Shown: positions 23,250 to 32,291 of the stretch, in pieces
How positions within the stretch are numbered: the first letter of the stretch is position 1
Layout: every line of letters starts with the position of its first letter
Assembly (NCBI RefSeq): GCF_003268675.1
Contig: NZ_CP029378.1
Location: forward strand, 5,828,001 to 5,892,000
Length of the DNA stretch: 64,000 bases
Direction of reading: 5' to 3'
From: Streptomyces bacillaris
GTDB taxonomy: Bacteria > Actinomycetota > Actinomycetes > Streptomycetales > Streptomycetaceae
Made by a program: the position numbers and the translations under genes
Notes under the pieces: generated by a model
The model's input: only the letters and a program-made list of their open reading frames with translations
Database searches by the model: none
What the model was told of the DNA's origin: nothing

Positions 23250-25201
23250 CCGGCCCCGGCGGCGCCCCGCGCGCCCGCGACCTGCTGGCCGAGGTCCTCT
23301 CCCCGCGGCCGCGGCCGTTCGCCCTGCTGTACCGGCCCGAGGCCGGTGGCCCCGGGGTGCTGGACGTGCTGGTCGGTGAGGTCACCACCCCCGCCTCCCT
23401 CGCCGACGTACCGCTGTCGGACGACGGAAGGGACCCGCACGGGCCGCCGCCCCCGGCCGGGGCGTCCCGGCACGAGACGCTGGTGGTGATGCCGTACCGG
23501 CAGATCACCGAGCGCGGCTTCGACGCCCCCGACGACGGCGCCCCGCTGATCGCCCTGACCGTCCTCGACCAGCAGACCGTGCCGCTCGCGGAGGCCGTCT
23601 CCCGCATCGGGGACCTCCCGATCCGGCTGGAGGGCGGCCGGTTCGACCTGGACGACGCGGAGTACGCCGACATCGTGCGCCGGGTCATCACCGACGAGAT
23701 CGGCCAGGGGGTCGGCGCCAACTTCGTCGTCAAACGGTCGTTCGCCACCCGCATCACCGACTACCACCCGCGCAGCGCGCTCACCCTCTTCCGCCGGCTG
23801 CTGGAGCAGGAGACGGGCGGCTACTGGACGTTCGTCGTCCACACCGGGGACCGTACGTTCGTCGGCGCCACCCCCGAGCGGCACATCAGCGTCCGCGCGG
23901 GCACGGCCGTGATGAACCCCATCAGCGGCACCTACCGCTACCCCGGCACCGGCCCGACCCTGCCGGAGGTCATGGACTTCCTCGCGGACCGCAAGGAGGC
24001 CGACGAGCTGTACATGGTGGTCGACGAAGAGCTGAAGATGATGTCCCGGATCTGCGACGGCGGGGTCCGGGTCACCGGCCCGTACCTCAAGGAGATGGCC
24101 CGGCTCGCCCACACCGAGTACTTCATCGAGGGCTCCACCACGCGCGACCCCCGCGAGATCCTGCGCGAGACCATGTTCGCCCCGACCGTCACCGGCAGCC
24201 CGCTGGAGAGCGCGGCCCGGGTGATCAGCCGCTACGAGCCCGGCGGGCGCGGCTACTACAGCGGGGTCCTCGCCCTCGTGGGACGGGACCGGCACGGCGC
24301 CCGGGAACTCGACTCGGCCATCCTCATCCGCACCGCCGACATCGACGCCCTGGGCACCGTGAAGATCGGCGTGGGCGCCACGCTGGTGCGCCACTCCGAC
24401 CCGGAGTCCGAGGTCGCCGAGACCCGGGCCAAGGCGTCGGGGCTGCTCGCCGCGTTGCGTACGGGCCGGAGCGGCCGGTTCGCCGACCACCCCGACGTAC
24501 GGTCGGCGCTGGCCCGCCGCAACGACGGCATCGCCGGGTTCTGGCTGGCGGAGGAGACCGAGCGCTCCCGCCCGCAGCCCGCGCTGTCGGGCCGGCGGGT
24601 GCTGGTGGTGGACGCCGAGGACACCTTCACCTCCATGATCGGCCACCAACTGCGCTCCATGGGCCTGGACGTGACCGTGCACCGCTTCGACGAGCCGTAC
24701 TCCTTCGACGGACACGACCTGGTCGTCATGGGCCCCGGCCCCGGCGACCCGCGCGACACCGCGCACCCCAAGATCGCCCATCTGCGCGGCGCGGTCCGCC
24801 GGCTGCTCGCGGAGCGGCGGCCGTTCCTCGCCGTCTGCCTCAGCCACCAGGTGCTCTCCCAGGAGCTGGGCTTCCCGGTCGTCCGCCGCGCGGTTCCCAA
24901 CCAGGGCACCCAGAAGGAGATCGACCTCTTCGGCTCGGTGGAGCGCGTCGGCTTCTACAACACCTTCGCCGCCCGCAGCACCGACGGGAAGAAGGACTGC
25001 CCGGACGTCGGGACGGTCGAGGTGAGCCGCGACCCGGCGAGCGGGGAGGTCCACTCCCTGCGCGGCCCGCACTTCGCCTCCGTCCAGTTCCACCCCGAAT
25101 CGGTCCTCACCCAGGACGGCATCCGGATCACCGGCTCGCTGCTGGCCGGATTCCTGGGCGACGGGGACCTGACACGGAGAGAACCCTCCGCGGCCCTGTG
25201 A
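23246..25201 (+). CDS. phzE: PhzE-type 2-amino-2-deoxyisochorismate (ADIC) synthase
   Basis: A 651-residue fusion of a chorismate-utilising synthase domain (about 80-430) and a class I glutamine amidotransferase (about 455-640), the PhzE architecture. It converts chorismate and glutamine-derived ammonia to ADIC. Synthase motifs include GATPERHISV and MNPISGTYRY (about 208-240), and DEELKMMSRICDGG. The amidotransferase shows GPGPGDPRD, the nucleophile Cys in FLAVCLSHQVL and the partner FHPES near the C-terminus. ATG at 23246 overlaps the phzD stop as ATGA. Confidence 0.93.
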   Translation: MTGPGGAPRARDLLAEVLSPRPRPFALLYRPEAGGPGVLDVLVGEVTTPASLADVPLSDDGRDPHGPPPPAGASRHETLVVMPYRQITERGFDAPDDGAPLIALTVLDQQTVPLAEAVSRIGDLPIRLEGGRFDLDDAEYADIVRRVITDEIGQGVGANFVVKRSFATRITDYHPRSALTLFRRLLEQETGGYWTFVVHTGDRTFVGATPERHISVRAGTAVMNPISGTYRYPGTGPTLPEVMDFLADRKEADELYMVVDEELKMMSRICDGGVRVTGPYLKEMARLAHTEYFIEGSTTRDPREILRETMFAPTVTGSPLESAARVISRYEPGGRGYYSGVLALVGRDRHGARELDSAILIRTADIDALGTVKIGVGATLVRHSDPESEVAETRAKASGLLAALRTGRSGRFADHPDVRSALARRNDGIAGFWLAEETERSRPQPALSGRRVLVVDAEDTFTSMIGHQLRSMGLDVTVHRFDEPYSFDGHDLVVMGPGPGDPRDTAHPKIAHLRGAVRRLLAERRPFLAVCLSHQVLSQELGFPVVRRAVPNQGTQKEIDLFGSVERVGFYNTFAARSTDGKKDCPDVGTVEVSRDPASGEVHSLRGPHFASVQFHPESVLTQDGIRITGSLLAGFLGDGDLTRREPSAAL

Positions 25202-25355
25202 CGGACCGGGGCGGGCTCCGACGTCCCCGCCCCGCCCGTGATCCCCGGCAGCGCCGCCCCCGTACGCACCCCCCGCGACACCGACAGCGAACGCCGAACA
25301 GCCACCTGCGAACCGCGAACGCGAACCGCGAACAACGATCTGAGGAGCTCCAGCG

Positions 25356-26933
25356 ATGCTTCCCGCGCAGTCCAGCGACAAGGGTCTCTACATGGGCCTC
25401 GTGGCCGAACGGGCCGCAGCCCAGTACGGCGACCAGCTCATCATCCTCGACCACGACCTGGCCCTCTTCCCCGAGGCCGGGCGCGAGATCACCTACACCC
25501 AGCTCGCCGAGTACATCGACGACACGGCGGCCCGGCTGTACGCGGCGGGTGTCCGCCAGAGCCAGCACGTGGCCATCCACAAGTCCAACGGCTTCGACAT
25601 CAACATCGTCTCCAGCGCCGTCGCCCGGCTCGGCGCCGTCCCGGTCCAGCTCTCGCCCGCGCTGAACGCCGAGAGCGTCCTCGAACTGCTCCGCCGCCTC
25701 GGCGCCCCCTTCCTGGTCACCGACACGGCGAAGCTGGAGGGCCCGTTCGCCGGGGCCCCGCTGGGCGAGATCACCAACGAGGTGATCGTCGTGGCCGGTT
25801 CGCACCCCGGCGCGATCTCGCTGGCGGACCTGGCCGGCTCGCCCCGCCAGGAGCCGGTCGTGCTCCACGCGGACCTGCCCGCGCTGATGACGCACACCTC
25901 CGGCACCACCGGGCTGCCCAAGCTGGTGGTCCACTCGGCCCGTACCCTGCACGGCCGTTACCGCCCGCAGGCCAAGCTCTTCGACATGATCCGCGAGCAC
26001 GAGACCGTGGCGCTCCACGTCTCCTACGTGCACTCGCGGATGCCGCTGGCGCTCGCCGTGCTGCTGCCCCGGGGCCACAAGATGGTCGTGATGAACGACG
26101 CGGACCCGCAGAAGGCCGCCGAGCTGTGGGCCGAGACCCGCCCCGGCTTCATCGAGTCCCACCCCAACTCCTTCATGGAGTGGGAGGAGCTGGCCGACCA
26201 CCCGCTCAAGCCGCTGGCCTCGGTGAAGTACTTCTCCACCACCTTCGACGCCATCCACCCGAGCACCATGCACAAGCTGCTCCACGCCAGCGAGCGCAGC
26301 TCGCCGCTCTTCTACCAGATCTACGGGCAGAGCGAGACCGGCCCGCTGGTCGGCCGCGGCTTCACCCGCAAGACCGCGCTCGGCGCCGACGGCCGCTGCC
26401 AGGGCTACGCCTTCCCGGGCGACACCAAGTTCAAGCTGGTCAGCCGGAACGGCAAGGAGGTCACCCGGGACAACCCCGGCTACATCGACGTCCAGGCCGC
26501 CGGCCGGGCGCTCGGCTACTTCGGCGAGCGCGAGCGGTACGACACCCAGGTGCACGGCGGCTGGTGGCGGGGCATGGACCTCGGCTACCGCACCGAGGAG
26601 GGCTGCCTCCACCTCCTGGACCGCGAGGTGGACTCCATCCCGGGCATCCACTCCACCCTGGAGATCGAGGACGTCGTGCTGGGCCGGCTCGACGAGCTGA
26701 CCGAACTCGTCGTCGTCCCCGGCCCGTTGGGCGAGGCGGTCCCCGTCCTCTCCACCCGCGACGACCGGCCGCTGGACCGCGACCGCTGGAAGGACGCCAC
26801 CACCCGGTGGCCGCAGCTGGCGGAGCCCGTACAGATGAAGATCACCGAGCTGCCCCGCACGGCCACGATGAAGGTCCAGCGCATCGAACTCGCGGCGCGC
26901 CTGCGCGCCCTCGCCATCGGGCAGTCGTCCTGA
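25356..26933 (+). CDS. Aryl-acid AMP ligase (adenylation enzyme)
   Basis: A 525-residue ANL-superfamily ligase, expected to activate 3-hydroxyanthranilate or a related acid as an acyl-adenylate. Core motif A3 is MTHTSGTTGLPKL (about 177-189) and A5 is YGQSETGPL (about 324-332). The A10 lysine is in PRTATMKVQR (about 500-509). The A8 hinge region (LDREVDSIPGIHSTLEIEDV) is divergent. ATG at 25356 follows GAGGAGCTCC. The 154-bp gap before it has GCGAACCGCGAAC repeats. No carrier protein or condensation domain lies in this operon, so the acceptor (CoA, a remote carrier protein, an amine or a second aryl acid) is open. Confidence 0.82.
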   Translation: MLPAQSSDKGLYMGLVAERAAAQYGDQLIILDHDLALFPEAGREITYTQLAEYIDDTAARLYAAGVRQSQHVAIHKSNGFDINIVSSAVARLGAVPVQLSPALNAESVLELLRRLGAPFLVTDTAKLEGPFAGAPLGEITNEVIVVAGSHPGAISLADLAGSPRQEPVVLHADLPALMTHTSGTTGLPKLVVHSARTLHGRYRPQAKLFDMIREHETVALHVSYVHSRMPLALAVLLPRGHKMVVMNDADPQKAAELWAETRPGFIESHPNSFMEWEELADHPLKPLASVKYFSTTFDAIHPSTMHKLLHASERSSPLFYQIYGQSETGPLVGRGFTRKTALGADGRCQGYAFPGDTKFKLVSRNGKEVTRDNPGYIDVQAAGRALGYFGERERYDTQVHGGWWRGMDLGYRTEEGCLHLLDREVDSIPGIHSTLEIEDVVLGRLDELTELVVVPGPLGEAVPVLSTRDDRPLDRDRWKDATTRWPQLAEPVQMKITELPRTATMKVQRIELAARLRALAIGQSS

Positions 26934-26971
26934 CCGCGGACGGACCGGCAACAGAGGGAGGAGGGACCGAG

Positions 26972-28546
26972 ATGGCTGTCGGTGACGCCGACGTCCTGGT
27001 CGTCGGGGGCGGCCCCACCGGACTGCTCACCGCGTGCGAACTGCTGCGCCGCGGCGTACGGGTCCGGATCGTCGACCGGGCCCAGGAGCCCACCGGAGTA
27101 CCCAAGGCGCTGTCGCTCTGGCCGCGGGTGCGGGACATCCTGACGGACCTCGGGGTGGGCGACGAGGTGCAGCATACCTCGGTGCCCGTCCGGGCGTTCC
27201 GCTACTTCTCCGACCGCCGCCCGGTCGCCTCCCTCACCTTCACCGAGGAGCTGGCGGCCCGTCAGCTCCCGCAGTACGAGACCGAGCGCATCCTCACCGA
27301 GCGGCTGCACGCCCTGGGCGGCAAGATCGAGCGCGGGGTGCGGCTGCTCTGCCTGGACGACGTGGACTTCTCCGGGCGGATCGAGCCCGGGGGCACCGTG
27401 ACCGCCGTCCTCGAACACGAGGACGGCGGCGGGGTGGAGCGGTTCACCGTGCCCTTCGTCGTCGGCGCGGACGGGGCGGGCAGCGCGGTGCGGGGGCAGC
27501 TCGGGATCGGCTTCGAGGGTTCCACGTACGAGATGGCCTTCGCGCTCATCGACACGTACATCGAGGGCCATCTGCCCCCGGACGAGATCTCCTACTACCA
27601 GACCACCAACGGCACCCTGGTGGTCGTGCCCCAGCCGCGGGGGGTGTTCCGCTTCCTCTCGGTGATGCCCGACGGCGGCGAGATGTCCCGCGAGGCCATG
27701 CAGCGGATCATCGACACCCGGGGCCCGCACGGCGTGCGGATCACCGAACCGGTCTGGGAGACCGTCTTCCGGGTGCATGCCCGGCGGGCCACGGACTTCC
27801 GGCGCGGCCGGGTCTTCCTGGCCGGGGACGCCGCGCACGTGCACAGCCCGGCGGGCGGGCAGGGCATGAACAACGGCCTCCAGGACGCGCAGAACCTCTC
27901 CTGGAAGCTGGCGGCGGTGCTCCAGGGGCGCTCGCCGCTCCCGCTGCTGGACAGTTACGGCACCGAGCGCGCCGAGGCCACCCGCCGGATCGTCCGGGAC
28001 ACCGATCTGCACACCCGCGCCCTGACCGCCCGCACCGCCCGGAGGGCGGCCGTCCGCGACACGGCCTTCCGGCTGCTGGACCGCTCGGGGGCGGCCGCCG
28101 CGCTCTACGCCCCGGTCATGGCCGGGCGGCGGCTCGCCTACACCCCAGAGCGGACCACCCAGCAGCCCTCCGACCGGCGCTGCCGGGTGCGGAACCGGCT
28201 GCCGGGGGCCGTCGGGCCGGGCTCGGTCTTCCCGCGCGCCCTGGCCCTGGCCCTCGGCACGGCTGGGCCGGACGCGGACCCGGCGGCGTGGACGCTGGTG
28301 CTGCGCCCGCCCGCCGGGGACGCCCTCTGGGCGCCACGCGCGGAACGCGCCCTGACGGCGGGCCGGCCAGGGCTGCGGGTTCTGGCCCCGCCGCCGAAAG
28401 TGCTGGCGGGCCACGGAATCTGCACCACCCCCGGCTACCACCTGATCCGCCCGGACGGCCACATCGCCGCCCACGGCCACCTGGCGGACCTGGACCGCCT
28501 GGAGGCCGAACTGGCCCTCGGGATCACGGGGGAGGGCGACGGCTGA
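26972..28546 (+). CDS. Class A FAD-dependent aromatic monooxygenase
   Basis: A 524-residue flavoprotein hydroxylase. GxGxxG is VLVVGGGPTGLLTACE (about 8-23), the DG motif is VVGADGAGSAVRG (about 164-176), and the FAD-ribityl GD motif is RVFLAGDAAHVHSPAGGQ (about 279-296). A degraded thioredoxin-like domain forms the C-terminus (about 400-524), as in phenol hydroxylase-type PHBH relatives. It probably hydroxylates an aromatic ring of the product. ATG at 26972 follows AGGGAGGAGGG. Last gene of the operon; a hairpin terminator follows. Confidence 0.88.
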   Translation: MAVGDADVLVVGGGPTGLLTACELLRRGVRVRIVDRAQEPTGVPKALSLWPRVRDILTDLGVGDEVQHTSVPVRAFRYFSDRRPVASLTFTEELAARQLPQYETERILTERLHALGGKIERGVRLLCLDDVDFSGRIEPGGTVTAVLEHEDGGGVERFTVPFVVGADGAGSAVRGQLGIGFEGSTYEMAFALIDTYIEGHLPPDEISYYQTTNGTLVVVPQPRGVFRFLSVMPDGGEMSREAMQRIIDTRGPHGVRITEPVWETVFRVHARRATDFRRGRVFLAGDAAHVHSPAGGQGMNNGLQDAQNLSWKLAAVLQGRSPLPLLDSYGTERAEATRRIVRDTDLHTRALTARTARRAAVRDTAFRLLDRSGAAAALYAPVMAGRRLAYTPERTTQQPSDRRCRVRNRLPGAVGPGSVFPRALALALGTAGPDADPAAWTLVLRPPAGDALWAPRAERALTAGRPGLRVLAPPPKVLAGHGICTTPGYHLIRPDGHIAAHGHLADLDRLEAELALGITGEGDG

Positions 28547-28555
28547 GGCGCCCGT

Positions 28556-28597
28556 GGGCGGACCGGGTCCGGGGCTCGGCCCAGGGCCGGTCCGCCC
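28556..28597 (+). terminator. Hairpin terminator at the end of the aromatic operon
   Basis: GGGCGGACCGG pairs perfectly with CCGGTCCGCCC (11 bp) around a 20-nt loop, 10 bp after the monooxygenase stop. The rest of the 200-bp gap to the MocR gene is GC-rich, including a GCCCCGCCCC tract, and holds no gene. Confidence 0.65.
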
Positions 28598-28746
28598 GCC
28601 TCGGGGCTCGGTCCGGGGGCGGCGCGGTGTCCGCGTCCGGCCCCGCCCCGCCCCGCCCCACGGGACCGCTCACAGACCCGCCACCGGACCGCCGCCCCCG
28701 GGCCCTCGGGGGCCGGTCCGGGTGGCTGCCGGGCCGGCCCGCACCC

Positions 28747-30317
28747 TCACTCCGGAGGCCGGCCCCCGCGGCGGCCCCGGGCGCGGCGTGGCACCGGTTC
28801 GTCCTGCGGCGGATCGGGCAGAGCCAGGCACAGCGCGTCCAGGGCCGCCGCGAAGGCGTGGTCGGGCGGGGTTCCGTAGCCGATGACCAGGCCGTCGCGC
28901 GGCGGCACCGTGCTGTCGGGGTGGCGGTAGGCATGCAGGCCGTCCAGGGCCAGCCCCTGCCGCCGCGCCGCGCGTAGGGCCAACTCCTCGGTAGTGTCGG
29001 GGAGTTCGAGCACCGCGTGCAGCCCGGCGGCGACCCCGCTGACCTTGATGTGCGGCGCCCGCTCGGCGATCATGTGGGCCAGCTGGTCGCGGCGGCGCCG
29101 GTAGTGCAGCCGCATCTGGCGCAGGTGCCGGTCGTAGGCGCCGCGCGCGATGAAGTCGGCCAGCGTGAGCTGGTCGAGGACGCCGGACCACATCTCCCGG
29201 GGCCCTTGACCGCGAGCACGTCGTCGACGAGCCACCCCGGCAGCACCATCCACCCCAGCCGCAGCGCGGGGGAGAGGCTCTTGCTGGTCGAGCCGATGTA
29301 GACGACCCGGTCGGGGTCCAGCCCCTGCACGGCGCCGACCGGCTGCCGGTCGTAACGGAACTCCCCGTCGTAGTCGTCCTCCACCAGCACCCCGCCGTGC
29401 GACCGGGCCCAGTCGACGACCGCCGTCCGCCGGTCCGGGTGCAGGGGTCCGCCCGTCGGGAACTGGTGCGCCGGGGTGAGCAGCACCGTTCCGGCGCCGG
29501 TGCCCGGGAGTTCGTCGATCCGGGCCCCGGACGAGTCGACCGTCAGGGGCGCGGTGCGCAGCCCCGCCTCGTGGAGGATGCCCCGGTGGAAGTCGAGTCC
29601 GTACGACTCCACCGCGACGGTGCCCTTCAGCACCCCGCCCAGCAGCTCCAGGGCGTGGGCGAAGCCGGAGCAGACGACGATCCGGTCGGGCTCGGTCCGC
29701 ACGCCCCGGGCCCGCGCGAGGTACTCCGCCAGCGTCTCGCGCAGCTCCACCCGGCCGCGCGGATCGCCCACCCCGAAGGCGTCGTTGGGCGCGGCGGCGA
29801 CGGCCGAGCGCACCGAGGTGACCCAGGCGGCGCGCGGGAAGGCGGCCGCGTCGGGGGAGCTGGGCATCAGGTCGTGCACCAGCCGCCGGCGCATCTGCCG
29901 CTGCGGCCGGCGCTCCTGGTCCGGGTGGAGCGGGGCGGTGCGCCGGGCGACCCGGGTGCCCGAGCCCTGCCGGGCGGTGAGCCACCCCTCCTCGACCAGC
30001 TCGGCGTAGGCGGCGGCGACGGTGTTACGGGCGATGCCCAGGTCACCGGCGAGGCTGCGGTAGGGCGGCAGCCGGGTGCCGGGCGCCAGCCGGCCGGAGC
30101 GGATGGCCTCCTGTAACGCGTGCATGAGCTGGGCCCGCAGGCTCCCCTCACCGGAGAGTTCGAGGTGGAAGTCGGCGCCGGGCGAGGTGCCGGGCGGAGT
30201 ATCGGGAAGGGCATCGGCCGGAGTATCGGGAGGGGCGTCGGCCGGAGTATCGGCCGGGGTGCCGGGAGGGGCATCGGTCGGGGTATCGCCCGGAGTATTG
30301 ACCCACGTTTCTGCCAT
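28747..30317 (-). pseudogene. MocR-type GntR/aminotransferase regulator, interrupted by a frameshift
   Basis: Two overlapping minus-strand frames together encode one MocR regulator of about 520 residues. The 5' part (from ATG 30317) has a Pro/Asp/Thr repeat leader, a GntR winged helix (LPPYRSLAGDLGIARNTVAAA) and most of the fold-type I aminotransferase domain to the PLP-lysine region IGSTSKSLSPALRLGW. At a GGGG run near 29199-29202 the frame is lost and would end in nonsense-like sequence. The expected continuation (REMWSGVLDQLTLADFI) is in the neighbouring frame and runs to 28747. One extra base would restore it, so this is a 1-nt deletion or a sequencing error. MocR proteins usually control the divergent neighbour, here the AhpD-like gene. 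Confidence 0.8.
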
Positions 30318-30351
30318 GGGAATGCACCATACCTGGGGTCGTTTCCGCGCT

Positions 30352-30357
30352 TACGGT
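30352..30357 (+). promoter_or_regulatory. -10 box of a probable leaderless promoter in the MocR divergon
   Basis: TACGGT lies 6 nt before the ATG at 30364. Only 46 bp separate this start from the divergent MocR start at 30317, so any operator must overlap both promoters. Confidence 0.5.
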
Positions 30358-30363
30358 CAATGC

Positions 30364-30816
30364 ATGACCACTTACCAGGTGCCTCAGCGCATGAACTTCA
30401 CCACCGTCGCCCCCAAGGTCTTCAAGGCCGTTCTCGCCCTCGACGCCGCCGCCCGCGAAGGCATCGACCCCGTTCTGCTGGAGCTGGTGCAGATCCGCGC
30501 CTCGCAGATCAACCGCTGTGCGTACTGCATCGACTACCACACGTCCGACGCCCGCAAGGCCGGTGAGTCGGAGGAGCGCATCTACCAGCTCTCCGCCTGG
30601 GAGGAGTCCAGCCTCTACACCGAGGCCGAGCGCGCCGCCCTGGCCCTGACCGAGGCCATCACCGTCCTGCCCGAGGGCGTCTCGGACGAGGTCTACGCGG
30701 AGGCCGCCAAGCACTTCGAGGAGAAGGAGCTGGCCCAGCTGATCGCGCTCATCTTCACCGTCAACACCTGGAACCGGATGAACGTCGCCACCCGCAAGAC
30801 GCCCGGTACCGAGTAA
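30364..30816 (+). CDS. AhpD-like carboxymuconolactone decarboxylase family protein
   Basis: A 150-residue all-helical protein with the AhpD-type redox motif CAYCIDYH (about residues 54-61): CxxC plus a conserved His, as in alkylhydroperoxidase D. It therefore more likely reduces peroxides or handles oxidised thiols than decarboxylates muconolactone. ATG at 30364 is probably leaderless. The gene is divergent from the broken MocR regulator and insulated from the exporter by a perfect 15-bp hairpin, so it may be the regulator's direct target. Confidence 0.85.
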   Translation: MTTYQVPQRMNFTTVAPKVFKAVLALDAAAREGIDPVLLELVQIRASQINRCAYCIDYHTSDARKAGESEERIYQLSAWEESSLYTEAERAALALTEAITVLPEGVSDEVYAEAAKHFEEKELAQLIALIFTVNTWNRMNVATRKTPGTE

Positions 30817-30828
30817 CCGACAGAGTCC

Positions 30829-30871
30829 CGCGGGCGGTGGCCGCCTCCCTGTCCGACGGCCACCGCCCGCG
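30829..30871 (+). terminator. Perfect 15-bp hairpin terminator
   Basis: CGCGGGCGGTGGCCG and CGGCCACCGCCCGCG pair without mismatch around a 13-nt loop, 13 bp after the AhpD-like stop. Confidence 0.8.
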
Positions 30872-30911
30872 CCATGCCGTCCACCATTCACTGATGAAGG
30901 GCTGACCAGCC

Positions 30912-32123
30912 ATGACCACCGTCGAGTCCGGGGTCCCAGCCGACACCGGGCGTTCATCTGTCAAGGGTTGGCTCGCCGTACTGGCGGTCACCCTCGGCAT
31001 CTTCTCCCTGATGACCTCCGAGCTGCTCCCCGTGGGGCTGCTCACCCCCGTCGGTACCGCCCTGGACGTCTCCGAGGGCACCGCGGGCCTGATGGTGACG
31101 GTGCCCGGCCTGGTCGCCGCCGTCTCCGCGCCCCTGGTCACCGTGGCCACCGGGCGCATCGACCGCCGGATCGTCCTGGTGGTCCTGATCGGCCTGATGG
31201 GCGCCGCCAACCTGGCCTCCGCCTTCGCCACCAGCTTCACCGTGGTCCTGATCGCCCGGTTCCTGATCGGTATCAGCGTCGGTGGCTTCTGGTCCATCGC
31301 GGGCGGTATCGCCCTGCGCCTGGTGCCCGCCAAGCATGTCGCCCGCGCCACCGCCGTCATCTTCGGCGGGGTGGAGACCGCGTCCGTGCTGGGCGTGCCG
31401 CTGGGTACGTTCATCGGTGACATGAGCAGCTGGCGTACGGCCTTCGGCGCCGTGGGCATCCTCGGCCTGGTCTCGCTGGCCTGCATGCTCTTCCTGATGC
31501 CGAAGATCCCGGCCGAGCAGAGCATCTCCTTCTCCGCCCTGCCGAAGGTCTTCAAGACCAACGCCGGGGTCCGGATCGGTATCGCCCTGACCTTCCTGGT
31601 CATCACCGGCCACTTCCTCGCCTACACCTTCGTCCGGCCGATCCTCCAGGAGGACGGGATCCGGGCCGGTTCGATCGGCGCTCTGCTGCTGACCTTCGGC
31701 GTCGCCGGGATCTGCGGCAACTTCATCGCCGGGGCCCTCATCACCAGGAGCCTCCGGAAGACCGTCATGGGCATCTCGGTGGTCCTCACCGCCGGCATGG
31801 TGATCCTCGCGGTCGTCGACACCAACATCTTCACCGCCGGAGCCATCCTGGTCCTGTGGGGCCTGGGCTACGGCGCGGTGCCGGTCACCTTCCAGAGCTG
31901 GATCATGGACGCGGCACCGGAGGCGACCGAGGCGGCGACCTCCCTGTACGTCTCCGCGTTCAACCTCTCCATCGCGCTCGGCGCGCTCTTCGGCGGCTTC
32001 GCCGTCGACGGCATCGGCGCCACCAGCGTCCTGTGGATCGGTGCCGCACTGGCCTTCGCCGCCCTGTTCGTGGTCGGCGGCTCCCGCCGCGCCACCACGG
32101 CCGAGCCCGCCGCCGCCCCGTAG
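30912..32123 (+). CDS. MFS drug:H+ antiporter (DHA1, 12 helices)
   Basis: A 403-residue transporter with about twelve hydrophobic segments. The N-terminal ELLPVGLLTPVGTAL and the loop ATGRIDRRIVL (about 76-86, MFS motif A region) resemble the AraJ/Bcr-type DHA1 exporters. It presumably exports the aromatic cluster product or gives self-resistance. ATG at 30912 lies about 10 nt after AGGGCTGACC, a weak ribosome-binding site. The unit is bounded by strong hairpins on both sides. Confidence 0.85.
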   Translation: MTTVESGVPADTGRSSVKGWLAVLAVTLGIFSLMTSELLPVGLLTPVGTALDVSEGTAGLMVTVPGLVAAVSAPLVTVATGRIDRRIVLVVLIGLMGAANLASAFATSFTVVLIARFLIGISVGGFWSIAGGIALRLVPAKHVARATAVIFGGVETASVLGVPLGTFIGDMSSWRTAFGAVGILGLVSLACMLFLMPKIPAEQSISFSALPKVFKTNAGVRIGIALTFLVITGHFLAYTFVRPILQEDGIRAGSIGALLLTFGVAGICGNFIAGALITRSLRKTVMGISVVLTAGMVILAVVDTNIFTAGAILVLWGLGYGAVPVTFQSWIMDAAPEATEAATSLYVSAFNLSIALGALFGGFAVDGIGATSVLWIGAALAFAALFVVGGSRRATTAEPAAAP

Positions 32124-32147
32124 CGGCAGCGGCCACTCCCCGAAACC

Positions 32148-32188
32148 GCCCGTCCCCCGTGGACGTCCCCCGCGCACGGGGGACGGGC
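32148..32188 (+). terminator. Perfect 14-bp hairpin terminator after the MFS gene
   Basis: GCCCGTCCCCCGTG pairs perfectly with CACGGGGGACGGGC around a 13-nt loop, 24 bp after the stop. Confidence 0.8.
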
Positions 32189-32291
32189 TTCCTCACCCTG
32201 CTCCCTTCACCCCAGGGCCCCTTCGCGCGCCCGCGGACGCCGCCACCCGGCCGGTCCGGCGGCGCCCCCAACCATCGAACCGAGGAACGGC

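Noticed and set aside
20434..28546. Phenazine biosynthetic cluster
   Set aside because: PhzC, PhzD and PhzE homologues are present, but there is no PhzA/B, PhzF or PhzG nearby, and an EntA-type dehydrogenase would divert the intermediate to 3-hydroxyanthranilate.
28747..30317. Two separate MocR-like genes
   Set aside because: The two frames are consecutive parts of one MocR protein with no duplicated domain; a single base restores continuity.
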